A DNA stretch of 64,000 nt from Lachnospiraceae bacterium (lineage in GTDB: Bacteria; Bacillota; Clostridia; Lachnospirales; Lachnospiraceae). Within the stretch, counting starts at the first letter, position 1; each line of letters starts with the position of its first letter. The notes beneath the pieces are model-generated. The model was given only the letters and a program-made list of their open reading frames with translations. It was not told where the DNA came from and did not search any database. Shown piece after piece: positions 7,272 through 17,111 of this stretch. A program made the translations under genes and the position numbers. The stretch is from NCBI GenBank assembly GCA_017539565.1, contig JAFYCS010000040.1:22510-86509 (forward strand), written 5' to 3'.

Positions 7272-10200
7272 ATGAAGAAAATGGATCTGAAAAAACGATT
7301 TCTGGCCTTCATGACTACTTTAGTTATGATCGGTTCGGAGATCGGCAGCAGCGGCATGACGATCTATGCTGCTGAACCTGATGTAGCTGTTGTATCGGCA
7401 GATGCGGCTGAAGAAGAAGAGGTATCCGAAAACGGAGTATCTGAAAACGGGGTATCGGAAAACGATATACCGGAGGCAGATGAAAAAGAGGATACTGTTC
7501 CGGATGACTCTGATCCGGATTTTGCAACTTACAGGTTTGACCTGGCCGAAGGTGAAGAAAGCCGCATGAGCATTAAGGCTTCCGTTTCGGAAGAAGAGGT
7601 ACCGGAGGAAGAAGATGTTAATGATATAAGTTATACCAGGACCGTATATGCAAGTGATCTGGAGGAGAGAGGAAAGCTGGAGCTGACAGCCAATACTATC
7701 CTTGTGGTGGATACAGATCGCCAGCTTGCAAATATTACAGGTAAGGATTATTCCCTGATAATAGAAGGGGATAAAAAACTTTCAATGTATGGAGAAGGCC
7801 ACGTTATCTATGTCAACAACCTTACGATCAGAACGAATTTATGGGTTATGTCAAAAACTACCGGATCGTTTGCGGTTGCAACTAAGGGAGTCCTGAATCA
7901 TGAGAAAGGAATTCTCAGTATTCTTGGCGGCGGCGGTATATGGGCAGAGGGAGATGTCAACATTTCCTCAGATGTTGAAGGAATGTGCGATATGTCAGCA
8001 TGTCTTATCTCCGGTGATTCGATCCATATAACGGATGGACTGATCGTTCTGTATGGCGGTGTGGATAAAGACTGTGATTACCGCTTTGGTATGGGTGCAG
8101 GTAACAATATCGTTATTGAAGGCGACGGAATAGTCAGGTCCGGCGGAACCTATGGTGTGTATTCAGAGACAGGCTATATAGGTTTTAAAGGGAAGTATAA
8201 AGCCCAGGTACACGGAGAGCAGCGTGGTATCTATGCCAGCAACGGGTATGTATTGATCCAGAGCGGCGGTGCAGAGGTAAGATCAGACGAAGACGGTATA
8301 TGGGCAAAGGATTCGATATGGATGTATGGCGATGTGAGTGTATCTGCCGGTGACAGTGCACTGTACTCAAAGAACGGAAAGCTCTCTCTATTTGATACCG
8401 GTATGTATATCAAATCACCCGGCGGAGGAAAGGTGCGTTCCGACGGAAAGACAATAGTAGATGCAAGCGGAAAGACCGCAAAAGAAGTAGAGCTTGTCTA
8501 TAAACCTGTTCCCGGAACCGTAAAGATAGTACCCGGGGATGTTCATATCCGTGACACCTTAAGTGCAGAGTATGACGGAGTACCTTCACCCCGTAAGATG
8601 GTATGGCAGATCAGTGAAGATAAAAAAGAATGGCAGGACAAATCTGAAGATGCGACTTATACTGTGATCCCCGGAGATGCCGGCAAGTATATCCGTATAA
8701 TGGTAACCGCCAACGGATACGGCGGAGCCCTGTATTCGGATGCGGCCCTCATAAAGGATATCGAACCGATCTCAGGATCTGTTGTATATCTTTCAAGTGT
8801 CCGATACGGCACACAGATCTCAATGGGAACCAACGGTAAGCTTGCAAGTGTTCCCCAGGAAAAACTTCATTCACAATGGGAGATATCGGAAGACGGTGTA
8901 TCCTTCAGCGAGATAAAAGGAGCAACCAGCGCCAGGTTAACGCCTACCGAAGATATGATAGGAAAGCAGATCCGTCTGGGAGTACAGGCAGACGGCTATA
9001 CCGGTAAGCTCTACAGCACGGCGCGGACTGTAGAGAAGAGGCTGAATACGGCAGAACCGGTCCCCGCAACTTTAAAATGTACTTCTCCTTACGATACGAT
9101 ACAGATCACAAATGCAATACCGGAACAGGAATATCTCCTGAGTCAGACATATTCACAGCCTGCGACCACGGCGTGGAAAGATGCCAAGTCACCTGCAAAG
9201 ACAGGAACCCTTAACCTCAGCTGCAGTAAAGATAAAACTTATTATGTATTTACCAGAAGAAAAGAAACAGCAACCGATGAAGCGGGAATAAAAGCGGTAT
9301 CTTCCGCAATATATGCAGGAACCGCTGACACCATGGTGGGTATGACATTTGATAAGAGCAGCTTCACGACAAAAGTCGGAGAGGTAACACGTCTGGAAGT
9401 AAAGCCGCTTCCTTCGGAGATCCAGAACTGGAACAGCTTAACGGTAGAATGGTATGTTAACGGAACGGAAGTTGAGCTTTATGAGGATCAGAACTGTACG
9501 AAAAAGCTTCAGACAAGTACCGCTATATATACAAAAGTTGCATATGTAAAAGCAATACAACAGACAAGGCACGTGACTATAGGAGCGCAGAGACATATAG
9601 GATATACGGACTTATTAATGACCGAATGTGCCGTAACCGTAACCGACAAAAACGGAAATTATGCTCTGGAAAAGCTGATCTTCGAACCGGTAGCAATGAC
9701 TCCCGGAGAGACAACAACCATAAACTATAACACCTATCCTTCACCCGCAACGGTAGGAACATTAAGTTTTCATAAAAATCAGGGAGCTTCCGATCTGACG
9801 ATAACTACTGCAGGTGCCGGCAAGATAAAGATCGTGGTACCGGAAAACGCTGTGGAAGGTGATTATTTTTACAGTGTGAAAGTAGACGGAAATGAGACAT
9901 CTCCCATATCTGTTTTAAATATCAATGTCAGTAAAGTAGCTAAAGTATCCGTTAAGTTTGATCCAAACGGCGGAAGCGGATCGATGTCAACAGTACTGGT
10001 CGATCCCGGAACGGAATACATATTACCCAACAGTTATTTTAAGGCTCCCGAAGGACAGGAGTTTACCGGCTGGGATAAAGGTAATGTGGGAGAAAGCATC
10101 ATAATAAGCGAGGCTACGGTTCTTTACGCACAGTGGTCTGAGCATGATCATACTCTGGAATTTATCAGTGCCAAAGAACCTGACTGCGTTGAACCGGGAA

Positions 10201-12107
10201 ATATAGAGTATTACATATGTACAAGCTGCGGGAAGCTGTTTGAAGACGCAAAAGGTGAAAAGCCGATTAATAACAAGAAGGATGTAGAGCTTGCGGCTCT
10301 TGGCCATGATCTTATATATGTACCCGGAACGGCACCTTCATGTGAAACAGACGGTAATCTGGAGCATTACCATTGCGTACGATGCGGCGGATATTACTAT
10401 GACTCAAAGGCACAGAACAGGGTAGCAAATACTTACGATCTGGTATTGCCTGCTTATGGTCACAGCTGGGGGGCATGGGTTGTAGTAAAAGCTCCCACGG
10501 AAACGGAAAAGGGTCTTAAGAAGAGAACCTGTGCAGAGGATCCTTCACATGTTGAATATGCGGAGATCCCTGCACTTAGTGATCCCGGTGAGGATGTGGG
10601 ACTTAAGTTATATCTTGAGGATGATATGCTTAAACTCAATGCCGACGGAGTCTGGGAGGCGGTGTACGGCGGAGAGGCATTAACGCCTGTAGTTGTTGTA
10701 AAGAACAACGGTGTCATCCTCACAGAAGGAAATGATTATAAGCTTAAGTATTCGAATAATACCAATGTGGGAGTTGCAAAAGTCAAGGTCAGCGGTAAAG
10801 GAAGTTATACCAAATCCGATAAACTGGAATTCGTTATTGTTAAAAAGAATATCGGAGATTCCGATGTGGCTGTCGGAAACCTGAGTTATCAGAAAGGAAA
10901 GAAAGCCGATCCCACACTTATCTATAACGGTAAGGCTTTAAAGGAAAAGAAGGATTACAGCTTAAAGCAGGAAGGCAGCAAGCTTATAATCGAAGGCATG
11001 GGAAATTTCTGCGGCACTAAAGTTACCAATGCTGTTGAAGTTGAAAGCGATACATATAAGAAATCTTCCATAAAGGTAAAGCTTGCCGATAAGATCGATA
11101 AGACATATAACGGTATCGGGCAGACGCTTATGTATAATGAGATAAGCGTGACCGATAAGGACGGAAAAGCTCTTAAGGAAAACCTGGATTACATCATCGG
11201 TTATTCATCCAATGTAAATGCAGGTATGGTAAAGCTGACCGTGACAGGTATAGGAAATTATAACGGCAGGGTCAATAAGACATTCAGGATAAAACCTTAT
11301 AAGAGCAGTACTCCCATAAAAGTTACGAAGGATAAGGATACTTATATATATTCCCGTAACGGAGTAAAGCCCAAACTCACCGTACAGGCAGAGCTGCCCT
11401 ACTTTGGCTGGGTAGTACTGACGGAAGGAAAAGATTACCGTATCACGTACAGCGGAAATAAACATACGGGTACCGCGAAGTATAAACTGCGTTTCATCGG
11501 AAATTACAGCGGTACAAAATATGATGGTGACTGCAGCTATAAAATTACCGAAGCGAAACCTGATGTTGAGGAGATCACCGTGATTACGGGAGATATGGTA
11601 TTCAAAAAAGATGGTAAATATCAGCCTAAGGTATGGGTAATAGCTCACGGCAGCCTGCTTTCAAAGAGCGAAACCGAGATAGTATATGCGCAGAAGGATA
11701 AACTTACGGGTGAGGCAACAGGACTTGGTATCACCATAAACAGTAAAGGAAAGAATTACGTCTTTTCCGGGATCACGGCAAAATACAATGTGCTTAAGAC
11801 CGACCGTAAGGATGTCAGCAAGGCAAAAGTCACCCTTGTTAAAGATTCAAAACAGGTCAAGAATATGCAGTATACGGGAAAGTGGATAGAGTTCAGATCA
11901 ACAGACACGGCAAATCCCCAGATCAGCATAAATATAAGCGGAGAGATCTTAACAGGTGCTGAGGTGGAAAAGAACTTTTATATCTTCTATGCGGATAATA
12001 TCGAGAAGGGCAAGGCAAGCATCATCTTAAAGGCAAAACCCGATTCACCTTATATAGGTGCATGTGCGGGAAGCTTTAAGATAACAGCAAGGGAGATAAA
12101 GAAGTGA
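7272..12107 (+). CDS. Large secreted multidomain surface protein (InlB B-repeat, MBG-like repeats)
   Basis: A 1611-aa protein with a signal peptide (basic start, hydrophobic 13-33, cleavage near the AA-EP at 34-35) and AGGAGG before the ATG. An acidic segment with three in-frame VSENG-type 5-residue repeats (7422-7466) follows. About 110-400 is a glycine-rich beta-helix-like region; 415-610 holds two copies of an Ig-like module (WQISEDKKEW and WEISEDGVSF); about 891-955 is an InlB B-repeat (VKFDPNGGSG to LYAQW); 957-1103 contains two CxxC modules (CTSCG and CVRCG); and 1123-1430 has three or more MBG/YDG-like repeats (EGNDYKLKYSNN, ENLDYIIGYSSN, EGKDYRITYSGN). No LPXTG motif or membrane anchor is visible at the C-terminus, so it is released or held by non-covalent binding. 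Adhesion or carbohydrate binding is plausible. It follows the PlsC-like gene. Confidence 0.8.
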   Translation: MKKMDLKKRFLAFMTTLVMIGSEIGSSGMTIYAAEPDVAVVSADAAEEEEVSENGVSENGVSENDIPEADEKEDTVPDDSDPDFATYRFDLAEGEESRMSIKASVSEEEVPEEEDVNDISYTRTVYASDLEERGKLELTANTILVVDTDRQLANITGKDYSLIIEGDKKLSMYGEGHVIYVNNLTIRTNLWVMSKTTGSFAVATKGVLNHEKGILSILGGGGIWAEGDVNISSDVEGMCDMSACLISGDSIHITDGLIVLYGGVDKDCDYRFGMGAGNNIVIEGDGIVRSGGTYGVYSETGYIGFKGKYKAQVHGEQRGIYASNGYVLIQSGGAEVRSDEDGIWAKDSIWMYGDVSVSAGDSALYSKNGKLSLFDTGMYIKSPGGGKVRSDGKTIVDASGKTAKEVELVYKPVPGTVKIVPGDVHIRDTLSAEYDGVPSPRKMVWQISEDKKEWQDKSEDATYTVIPGDAGKYIRIMVTANGYGGALYSDAALIKDIEPISGSVVYLSSVRYGTQISMGTNGKLASVPQEKLHSQWEISEDGVSFSEIKGATSARLTPTEDMIGKQIRLGVQADGYTGKLYSTARTVEKRLNTAEPVPATLKCTSPYDTIQITNAIPEQEYLLSQTYSQPATTAWKDAKSPAKTGTLNLSCSKDKTYYVFTRRKETATDEAGIKAVSSAIYAGTADTMVGMTFDKSSFTTKVGEVTRLEVKPLPSEIQNWNSLTVEWYVNGTEVELYEDQNCTKKLQTSTAIYTKVAYVKAIQQTRHVTIGAQRHIGYTDLLMTECAVTVTDKNGNYALEKLIFEPVAMTPGETTTINYNTYPSPATVGTLSFHKNQGASDLTITTAGAGKIKIVVPENAVEGDYFYSVKVDGNETSPISVLNINVSKVAKVSVKFDPNGGSGSMSTVLVDPGTEYILPNSYFKAPEGQEFTGWDKGNVGESIIISEATVLYAQWSEHDHTLEFISAKEPDCVEPGNIEYYICTSCGKLFEDAKGEKPINNKKDVELAALGHDLIYVPGTAPSCETDGNLEHYHCVRCGGYYYDSKAQNRVANTYDLVLPAYGHSWGAWVVVKAPTETEKGLKKRTCAEDPSHVEYAEIPALSDPGEDVGLKLYLEDDMLKLNADGVWEAVYGGEALTPVVVVKNNGVILTEGNDYKLKYSNNTNVGVAKVKVSGKGSYTKSDKLEFVIVKKNIGDSDVAVGNLSYQKGKKADPTLIYNGKALKEKKDYSLKQEGSKLIIEGMGNFCGTKVTNAVEVESDTYKKSSIKVKLADKIDKTYNGIGQTLMYNEISVTDKDGKALKENLDYIIGYSSNVNAGMVKLTVTGIGNYNGRVNKTFRIKPYKSSTPIKVTKDKDTYIYSRNGVKPKLTVQAELPYFGWVVLTEGKDYRITYSGNKHTGTAKYKLRFIGNYSGTKYDGDCSYKITEAKPDVEEITVITGDMVFKKDGKYQPKVWVIAHGSLLSKSETEIVYAQKDKLTGEATGLGITINSKGKNYVFSGITAKYNVLKTDRKDVSKAKVTLVKDSKQVKNMQYTGKWIEFRSTDTANPQISINISGEILTGAEVEKNFYIFYADNIEKGKASIILKAKPDSPYIGACAGSFKITAREIKK

Positions 12108-12118
12108 TCTTTTGTAAA

Positions 12119-13741
12119 CTAAGCATTACTTCCCAGCACTTCATCGTATAACTCAAGTCCGAAACTGGTCAGCTCCGGTGCGTGAGGGATCATCTTGAAG
12201 GTACGTTTACCGCCTTCGAGATGTTCCGCGCACAGGAAGCTGACTTTTTCATCTGTCTTGGATTCTTCATACATGCGCTGCGCAAACGAAAGCAGATGCG
12301 TTACCGAAAAGATACGTACGCCTTCTTCCTTAAGTGCTTTGATGATACCGTAAGCGATATCCGATCCTTCTTTTTCCGTGGTGGTGGCGAAAGATTCATT
12401 TAATAATATCAACGGATCTTCTCCCAGATTGTTGATTATCTGATCCATCCTCCGAAGTTCTTCATCGAGACGGCCGCTGTTCATGGCGCTGTCCTCACGT
12501 CTTGTAAAATGAGTAAACAGAGAAGTGCATACAGCGCTTTTAAAACTTTTGGCTGCGACAAAAAGCCCGCACTGCATCATCACCTGTGCGATACCGATGC
12601 TTCTTAAGAATGTGGATTTGCCGCCCTGGTTGGCTCCGGTTATTATAACCAGCTGTTTTCCGTTAAGGCTTCCGCTGTTGCCTACCGTCTTTCCTTCCTG
12701 ATCGATGGTCAGTACCATCTCTCTCAGATCCTCATATTTAAGCTCATCTTTTATTTCTGCGACCTGAGGGAAACAATAGTCTATCTTAAAACGCTGCATC
12801 TGTGATCTGATATTAATGGCACCCAGATAGAAAGCAGTCTGGAAATGCAGCTGGTCAAAAAACTGTCCGTAGGATTCTACAAGTGAAATGCAATAGGAAT
12901 AAACATAGTTTACTGTCTGATATTCAAGCTGTGCGGCATCATCCTGCAGAGCCTGGTCCTTGTAAAGAGATATCATCCCGGGTGCAAGGGAGGTAAGGGT
13001 GCCGCGGATCTTTGCGCTGATGCCGTTAGGATTTTTAAACGGCTTCACTATGGTCTCCATGGTCTCGAGTTTAAGATCGCCTATCTTTAAACCGTCGGTA
13101 AGACTGCAGTCTATCCTTATCCTGGGCAGCCTTGATACATAGTATTCGGGCTCTGCGCTGCTTCCTGCTATATTCGCATAGAAAGACATGCTCTTCATCA
13201 GTGTATCGAGGTTTTCAACTTTTTCCTCAGATAATTCTTCCTGCAGTCGTTCAAAAAGATGGAGCAGACCTTCGGAATTAATACCTTCTATGTTTTCCAG
13301 AAAGAGAGAATGTACTTTTGACATACCGTCGACTAAAAGCCTCAGCACTTTAAGATCTGTGATGAGCTTGGCCATTGAATCACGTTCTACTGCAGTGCTG
13401 CTTTTTCTGCCAAGCTTTTCCCAATCCTCGAGCAGTTTAGAGGAAACCTGATAAAGACCGTCCACAAAGGCCTGTTTCTTTAAGCAGTCCTTAAGTATAT
13501 CCTGACGGTATTTTATCTCTTCCGCCGTCTGAAGCGGCTGGCGCATGACTCTTCTTACGGTAAGTCCCAGAAACGGATCTTCCTTTTCTGCATAGACTGC
13601 CCTGCTGTTTCTGAAGATGGAATCCTGGGATGCAGCTTTAAAAACGGCATTTAAGCCCAGATCCTTTGTTATGCTCGTCCAGTCGTAGTATGGTTTGGAT
13701 GCAGACCATTCCTTGTCCGCATATAAGAGATTAACGTTCAT
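12119..13741 (-). CDS. MutS-related ATPase, second gene of a pair
   Basis: A 540-aa protein with the MutS lever/clamp-like helical region and a C-terminal MutS ATPase domain but no N-terminal mismatch-recognition domain (housekeeping MutS is about 850 aa). Walker A is ITGANQGGKST, followed by FLRSIG and a GLFVAAKSF segment typical of MutS domain V. Walker B reads LILLNESFATTT, with Asn where MutS has Asp. The VTHLL segment follows. It cannot be assumed to repair mismatches; MutS2-like or structure-binding functions are possible. Its ATG overlaps the stop of the upstream MutS-like gene by 4 nt (ATGA), so the two are translationally coupled and perhaps form a heterodimer. It converges with the surface-protein gene 11 nt away. 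Confidence 0.8.
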   Translation of the reverse strand: MNVNLLYADKEWSASKPYYDWTSITKDLGLNAVFKAASQDSIFRNSRAVYAEKEDPFLGLTVRRVMRQPLQTAEEIKYRQDILKDCLKKQAFVDGLYQVSSKLLEDWEKLGRKSSTAVERDSMAKLITDLKVLRLLVDGMSKVHSLFLENIEGINSEGLLHLFERLQEELSEEKVENLDTLMKSMSFYANIAGSSAEPEYYVSRLPRIRIDCSLTDGLKIGDLKLETMETIVKPFKNPNGISAKIRGTLTSLAPGMISLYKDQALQDDAAQLEYQTVNYVYSYCISLVESYGQFFDQLHFQTAFYLGAINIRSQMQRFKIDYCFPQVAEIKDELKYEDLREMVLTIDQEGKTVGNSGSLNGKQLVIITGANQGGKSTFLRSIGIAQVMMQCGLFVAAKSFKSAVCTSLFTHFTRREDSAMNSGRLDEELRRMDQIINNLGEDPLILLNESFATTTEKEGSDIAYGIIKALKEEGVRIFSVTHLLSFAQRMYEESKTDEKVSFLCAEHLEGGKRTFKMIPHAPELTSFGLELYDEVLGSNA

Positions 13742-15240
13742 GAGAATCGCTCCTTTAACTGCTCATAGGTCAGTCTGTACTTAAGTACCTGACGGTTGGT
13801 GCCTGCAGTCTCTTTTGCTTCGCTGCGCTCTATCACAAAGGTCTGTACGTTTTCATCGTCAACCGTAGCACGCAGACTGACTACGCCCTTACAGGATCTT
13901 GATAATTCTCCGAGATGTGTTACATAGATGCCTTTACAGTCACTGTTTATTAGATATTCAAGAACACGCTTGCCCATTTCGATGGCATCGTAGTTGGCCG
14001 CAGTCGTGAAGAGTTCGTTTATAACCACGAAGGCGCCTTTCTGCTCTTTCTCCATGATGGGTTTTAAGCGTACCAGTTCATCCATAAGCTTTCCGCGTCC
14101 GGTATCGGAACTCTCCTCAACGGAGAAGTGTGTCCACAGATTGCTGTAATAAGGAACTTCCGCCGCATCCGCAGGTACATCCAGTCCCATTTTTGTCAGA
14201 TAGACAAGCTGGCCCAGGCTCCTGCCGTAGGTGGTCTTTCCGCCCTGGTTGGGACCGGTAAGAACAAAGAAGTTCTCATCCGGTGCCATATATAATTCAT
14301 TTGCAACTACTTCCTTACCGCTTCCCATATTTGATAAAGCCAGCGCAAGATCATAAAGCTGTGTGGCACAGAGTTTGTCTTTAGAAGGCTTGGGCGTACA
14401 CATATTAAAGCCCTTCTTCTTCATACTGTTTTCAAACCCGGCATATGCCAGATAATAGACCATCTCTTTTTCTATATCATTTATGCCTTCGTGCAGATAG
14501 TCAGGGTAAGCCGTGCAGAATTCATCCAGGTTTTTAAAGAAGCTTTTATGTTTTTTCTTAAAGAGTTTTACTATCTCTTCTTCAAGTTTTGAATAGTATT
14601 CGATATCTATAAAGGGGCTTAAGAAATCCTTCTTTACACCGGGGAAGGATTCCGCGAGAAACTGTTCATATTCTCCCTCGTTTTTACCTTCTGCTATGGT
14701 GAAGCGCTCCTTTTCGTAAGTGAGTACCACACGAAAAGCTGAGAGCTCTTTCCAGAGGACAAGGGCTTTTTCTTTCATGTGTATGTAATCATCACCGGAT
14801 ACGCATTCATTTAAGAAAGCGGATAAGCCCTTCATTCCGTCTGAAGACAGATTTAAGCTTTTAAGTTTTTCGCACAGGGTATCAAGCGAATGTATATAGG
14901 TGACGAGTTCCCGGAGATACCAGACCTGTTTCTGCAGCGTTTCGTGAGCTGCTTCTTTACGGGCGGTATACCTGCCGCGTTCAAGAATACTGCGATGGTA
15001 GTCCATCATGGAATCAAGGACGTCTTCCTTTTTGATATCCGAATATATTGCCCTTCGGTAATCTTCATCTTCTTTTGTAGCGGGAAAAGTTTCATAGAGC
15101 TTACGTACATCTTCGCCCCAGCCTTCGGTCACACGGTCGAGGATCTGATCCAGATTAAGGTCAACGATAAAAGCAGAATTCTGAGGATCCGTCTGACTTG
15201 CTTGCTGAGTCTCTTCACTAACGCTCAACAATCGAAACAT
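13738..15240 (-). CDS. MutS-related ATPase, first gene of a pair
   Basis: A 500-aa protein using the ATG at 15240, which has AAAGGAG 8 nt upstream. An in-frame ATG at 15333 is ruled out because the promoter (-10 at 15275-15280) lies between the two. The architecture equals that of its partner: a helical region, then the MutS ATPase with Walker A LTGPNQGGKTT and a Walker B-like VVINELFTTA, again Asn in place of Asp. No mismatch-binding domain. The divergence between the two copies and their 4-nt overlap suggest a fixed heterodimer. Known relatives are annotated only as MutS-family proteins; a DNA-junction or stalled-structure role is inference. Confidence 0.8.
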   Translation of the reverse strand: MFRLLSVSEETQQASQTDPQNSAFIVDLNLDQILDRVTEGWGEDVRKLYETFPATKEDEDYRRAIYSDIKKEDVLDSMMDYHRSILERGRYTARKEAAHETLQKQVWYLRELVTYIHSLDTLCEKLKSLNLSSDGMKGLSAFLNECVSGDDYIHMKEKALVLWKELSAFRVVLTYEKERFTIAEGKNEGEYEQFLAESFPGVKKDFLSPFIDIEYYSKLEEEIVKLFKKKHKSFFKNLDEFCTAYPDYLHEGINDIEKEMVYYLAYAGFENSMKKKGFNMCTPKPSKDKLCATQLYDLALALSNMGSGKEVVANELYMAPDENFFVLTGPNQGGKTTYGRSLGQLVYLTKMGLDVPADAAEVPYYSNLWTHFSVEESSDTGRGKLMDELVRLKPIMEKEQKGAFVVINELFTTAANYDAIEMGKRVLEYLINSDCKGIYVTHLGELSRSCKGVVSLRATVDDENVQTFVIERSEAKETAGTNRQVLKYRLTYEQLKERFS

Positions 15241-15274
15241 CTGAGTTACTCCTTTCAACACGCCTATAGATCGC

Positions 15275-15303
15275 ATTATAACAGGGATACAGGGCGAATC
15301 CAA
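15275..15303 (-). promoter_or_regulatory. Promoter of the MutS-like gene pair
   Basis: Read on the minus strand: -35 TTGGAT (15298-15303), 17 bp, -10 TATAAT (15275-15280). Transcription would start near 15268, 28 nt before the ATG at 15240. Confidence 0.7.
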
Positions 15304-15314
15304 CAGTTTTTTTC

Positions 15315-15328
15315 TTACAGATCTGTAA
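15315..15328. promoter_or_regulatory. Perfect 14-bp palindrome between divergent genes, candidate operator
   Basis: TTACAGATCTGTAA is perfectly self-complementary. It lies just upstream of the minus-strand promoter of the MutS-like pair and 56 bp before the extended -10 of the flavoprotein gene, a good position for a dimeric regulator. No known operator is assigned. Confidence 0.35.
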
Positions 15329-15380
15329 TACAATGAAACGGGGAGACCCTTCTTTTATAGTAGTAAATATTGCCGGAATT

Positions 15381-15389
15381 TGATACAAT
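15381..15389 (+). promoter_or_regulatory. Extended -10 promoter of the flavoprotein gene
   Basis: TGATACAAT contains the TGn extension and TACAAT (15384-15389). No good -35 box is present at the expected distance. The resulting leader would be about 54 nt before the ATG at 15450. Confidence 0.4.
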
Positions 15390-15449
15390 ATTAATTTGTA
15401 CAGCCTTCCATTGGAGGCAGAGTTATCAATCAGACAGGGGGATAAGACC

Positions 15450-17084
15450 ATGCATCATGAGTTGACACAGGAAGAAATCGCGGCATCGGTATGTGAAACT
15501 AAAGATATAACACCGTCCGAGACCTTAGACTTTGAGATAGTCGTAGTAGGCGCCGGGGCAGCAGGTGTGCCGGCAGCAGGCTGGGCAGCAGAGCTGGGCG
15601 CAAAGACAGCACTGCTCCAGAAAGAGATAAATGTCGTATCCCAGGGCAACTGCGGATCGGCGATAATAAAGTCCAGGTCAACAGAAGCCGGTATAGCCAA
15701 GTGGATACACCATACCAACGGTCTGTGTGACTGGCGTGCGGATGTTAAGCAGTTAAGGGCTTATGCGGATCATTCTGAGGAAGCCATGATGTGGTTCTGG
15801 AACAGGGCCGGCCTTACAAAGGAAACGGAGTATGGCGACGGCAGTAAGGTAGACAGCAACACGGAAAGTGCAAAGCTTTTAAACGACGGGGACAAGCTCT
15901 GTGCCTTTATCAGTACCAGCGGTGATTTTACCGGAACCTGGAGGGACCGTGAGAACAGCTATGAGTACGGTGATGACCACTGCTATTTCTGGGCGCCCTG
16001 GGTGGGACCCAAGCCGCTCAACGTAGGTAACGCACTCCGTAAGGTTGTTGATAACGTTAAAGAGAAGTGTCCCAATCTTGAAACCTTCTTTTCCACACCG
16101 GCGGTAAAGCTGGTAGTGGACGGCAAACGAGTAAGCGGTGTTATAGGAAAGAACGCCGAAGGTAAATATATTCAGTTCAATGCATCAAAGGCTGTGATAC
16201 TGGCGACCGGCGATTATACCAACAATGCGGCAATGGTCGCAAGATGGTGCCCCGATATCGCGGAGTTTGATAAAAAGCAGTTCGGTAAGACCGGTGACGG
16301 CCACGTACTGGCCATGAGTGCCGGCGCAAAAATGGAAAACTTAGGGCATACCAAGATGATGCATGACTTTGATTCGGCGCTCATGTGGGAGGAGCCCTTC
16401 CTGTATGTAAATATGGAGGGTGAGCGTTTCACCAACGAATATACGGGCTTTGTATATATGGGCAACATCCTTAAGTTCCAGCCTTCCTTTAAGGGCAGCA
16501 TGCTGGATGAAGAACATAAGGAGAGCGGGTCAAAGGGCTGGTACTGTACCATTTACGATGACAGTTATATGAGCTGGCCGGATGATGAATTTGTCAGCGG
16601 CAAAGTACCGCCTGCAGTTATGGAGAAGTTCATCCCCGGAGCGGTTGAGGATCCTAAAGGGGTATTTAAGAACCTGATAGATCTGCACAGATGTGACAGC
16701 CTTGAGCAGCTGGCGGAGGAGCTGGGCATACCTTATGATAAATTAAAAGCTTCCGTTGACCGTTATAATGAGCTCTGCGATAAAGGCTGCGATACGGACT
16801 TCGGTAAGCCTGCCAAATATATGCACAAGATAGAGAAAGCACCTTTCTGGGGTGCCCGCAAGCATATCCGTGTATCTGCCGAAGTATCCGGCGTAGTAAC
16901 AAATGAGAATGCACAGGCTCTTGATGAAAAGGGCGAACCCATACCCGGACTTTATTGTGCCGGCAATCTGGGGGGACCTTTCTATGGCGGTGCGGATTAT
17001 CCTTTCCATCAGACAGGCCTGTCACTGGGAAGGTGTTATACCTTCGGCATGATCGCAGCTAAGCATGCCATGGGAAAATTATAA
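15450..17084 (+). CDS. FAD-dependent oxidoreductase, fumarate-reductase flavoprotein family
   Basis: A 544-aa cytosolic protein starting at the ATG preceded by AGGGGG (about 15436-15441); an earlier in-frame ATG at 15396 coincides with the likely transcription start. The dinucleotide-binding motif is GAGAAGVPAAGWAAELGAK near residue 35, followed by an NCGSAIIKSR segment where fumarate reductase-like enzymes carry substrate-binding residues. The C-terminus has the FAD-binding PGLYCAGNLGGPFYGG and a GLSLGRCYTFG motif. There is no signal peptide, heme or FMN-binding domain, unlike respiratory flavocytochrome fumarate reductases, so electrons must come from a separate carrier. The substrate (fumarate, an enoate, a steroid-like ring or another double bond) cannot be told. 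fbp follows 27 nt downstream on the same strand. Confidence 0.75.
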   Translation: MHHELTQEEIAASVCETKDITPSETLDFEIVVVGAGAAGVPAAGWAAELGAKTALLQKEINVVSQGNCGSAIIKSRSTEAGIAKWIHHTNGLCDWRADVKQLRAYADHSEEAMMWFWNRAGLTKETEYGDGSKVDSNTESAKLLNDGDKLCAFISTSGDFTGTWRDRENSYEYGDDHCYFWAPWVGPKPLNVGNALRKVVDNVKEKCPNLETFFSTPAVKLVVDGKRVSGVIGKNAEGKYIQFNASKAVILATGDYTNNAAMVARWCPDIAEFDKKQFGKTGDGHVLAMSAGAKMENLGHTKMMHDFDSALMWEEPFLYVNMEGERFTNEYTGFVYMGNILKFQPSFKGSMLDEEHKESGSKGWYCTIYDDSYMSWPDDEFVSGKVPPAVMEKFIPGAVEDPKGVFKNLIDLHRCDSLEQLAEELGIPYDKLKASVDRYNELCDKGCDTDFGKPAKYMHKIEKAPFWGARKHIRVSAEVSGVVTNENAQALDEKGEPIPGLYCAGNLGGPFYGGADYPFHQTGLSLGRCYTFGMIAAKHAMGKL

Positions 17085-17111
17085 GACATAGGGGTTTTGA
17101 AAGGAAAAGAA

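Noticed and set aside
15241..15333. N-terminal extension of the first MutS-like protein to 15333
   Set aside because: The TATAAT/TTGGAT promoter lies inside this stretch and a good AAAGGAG serves the ATG at 15240.
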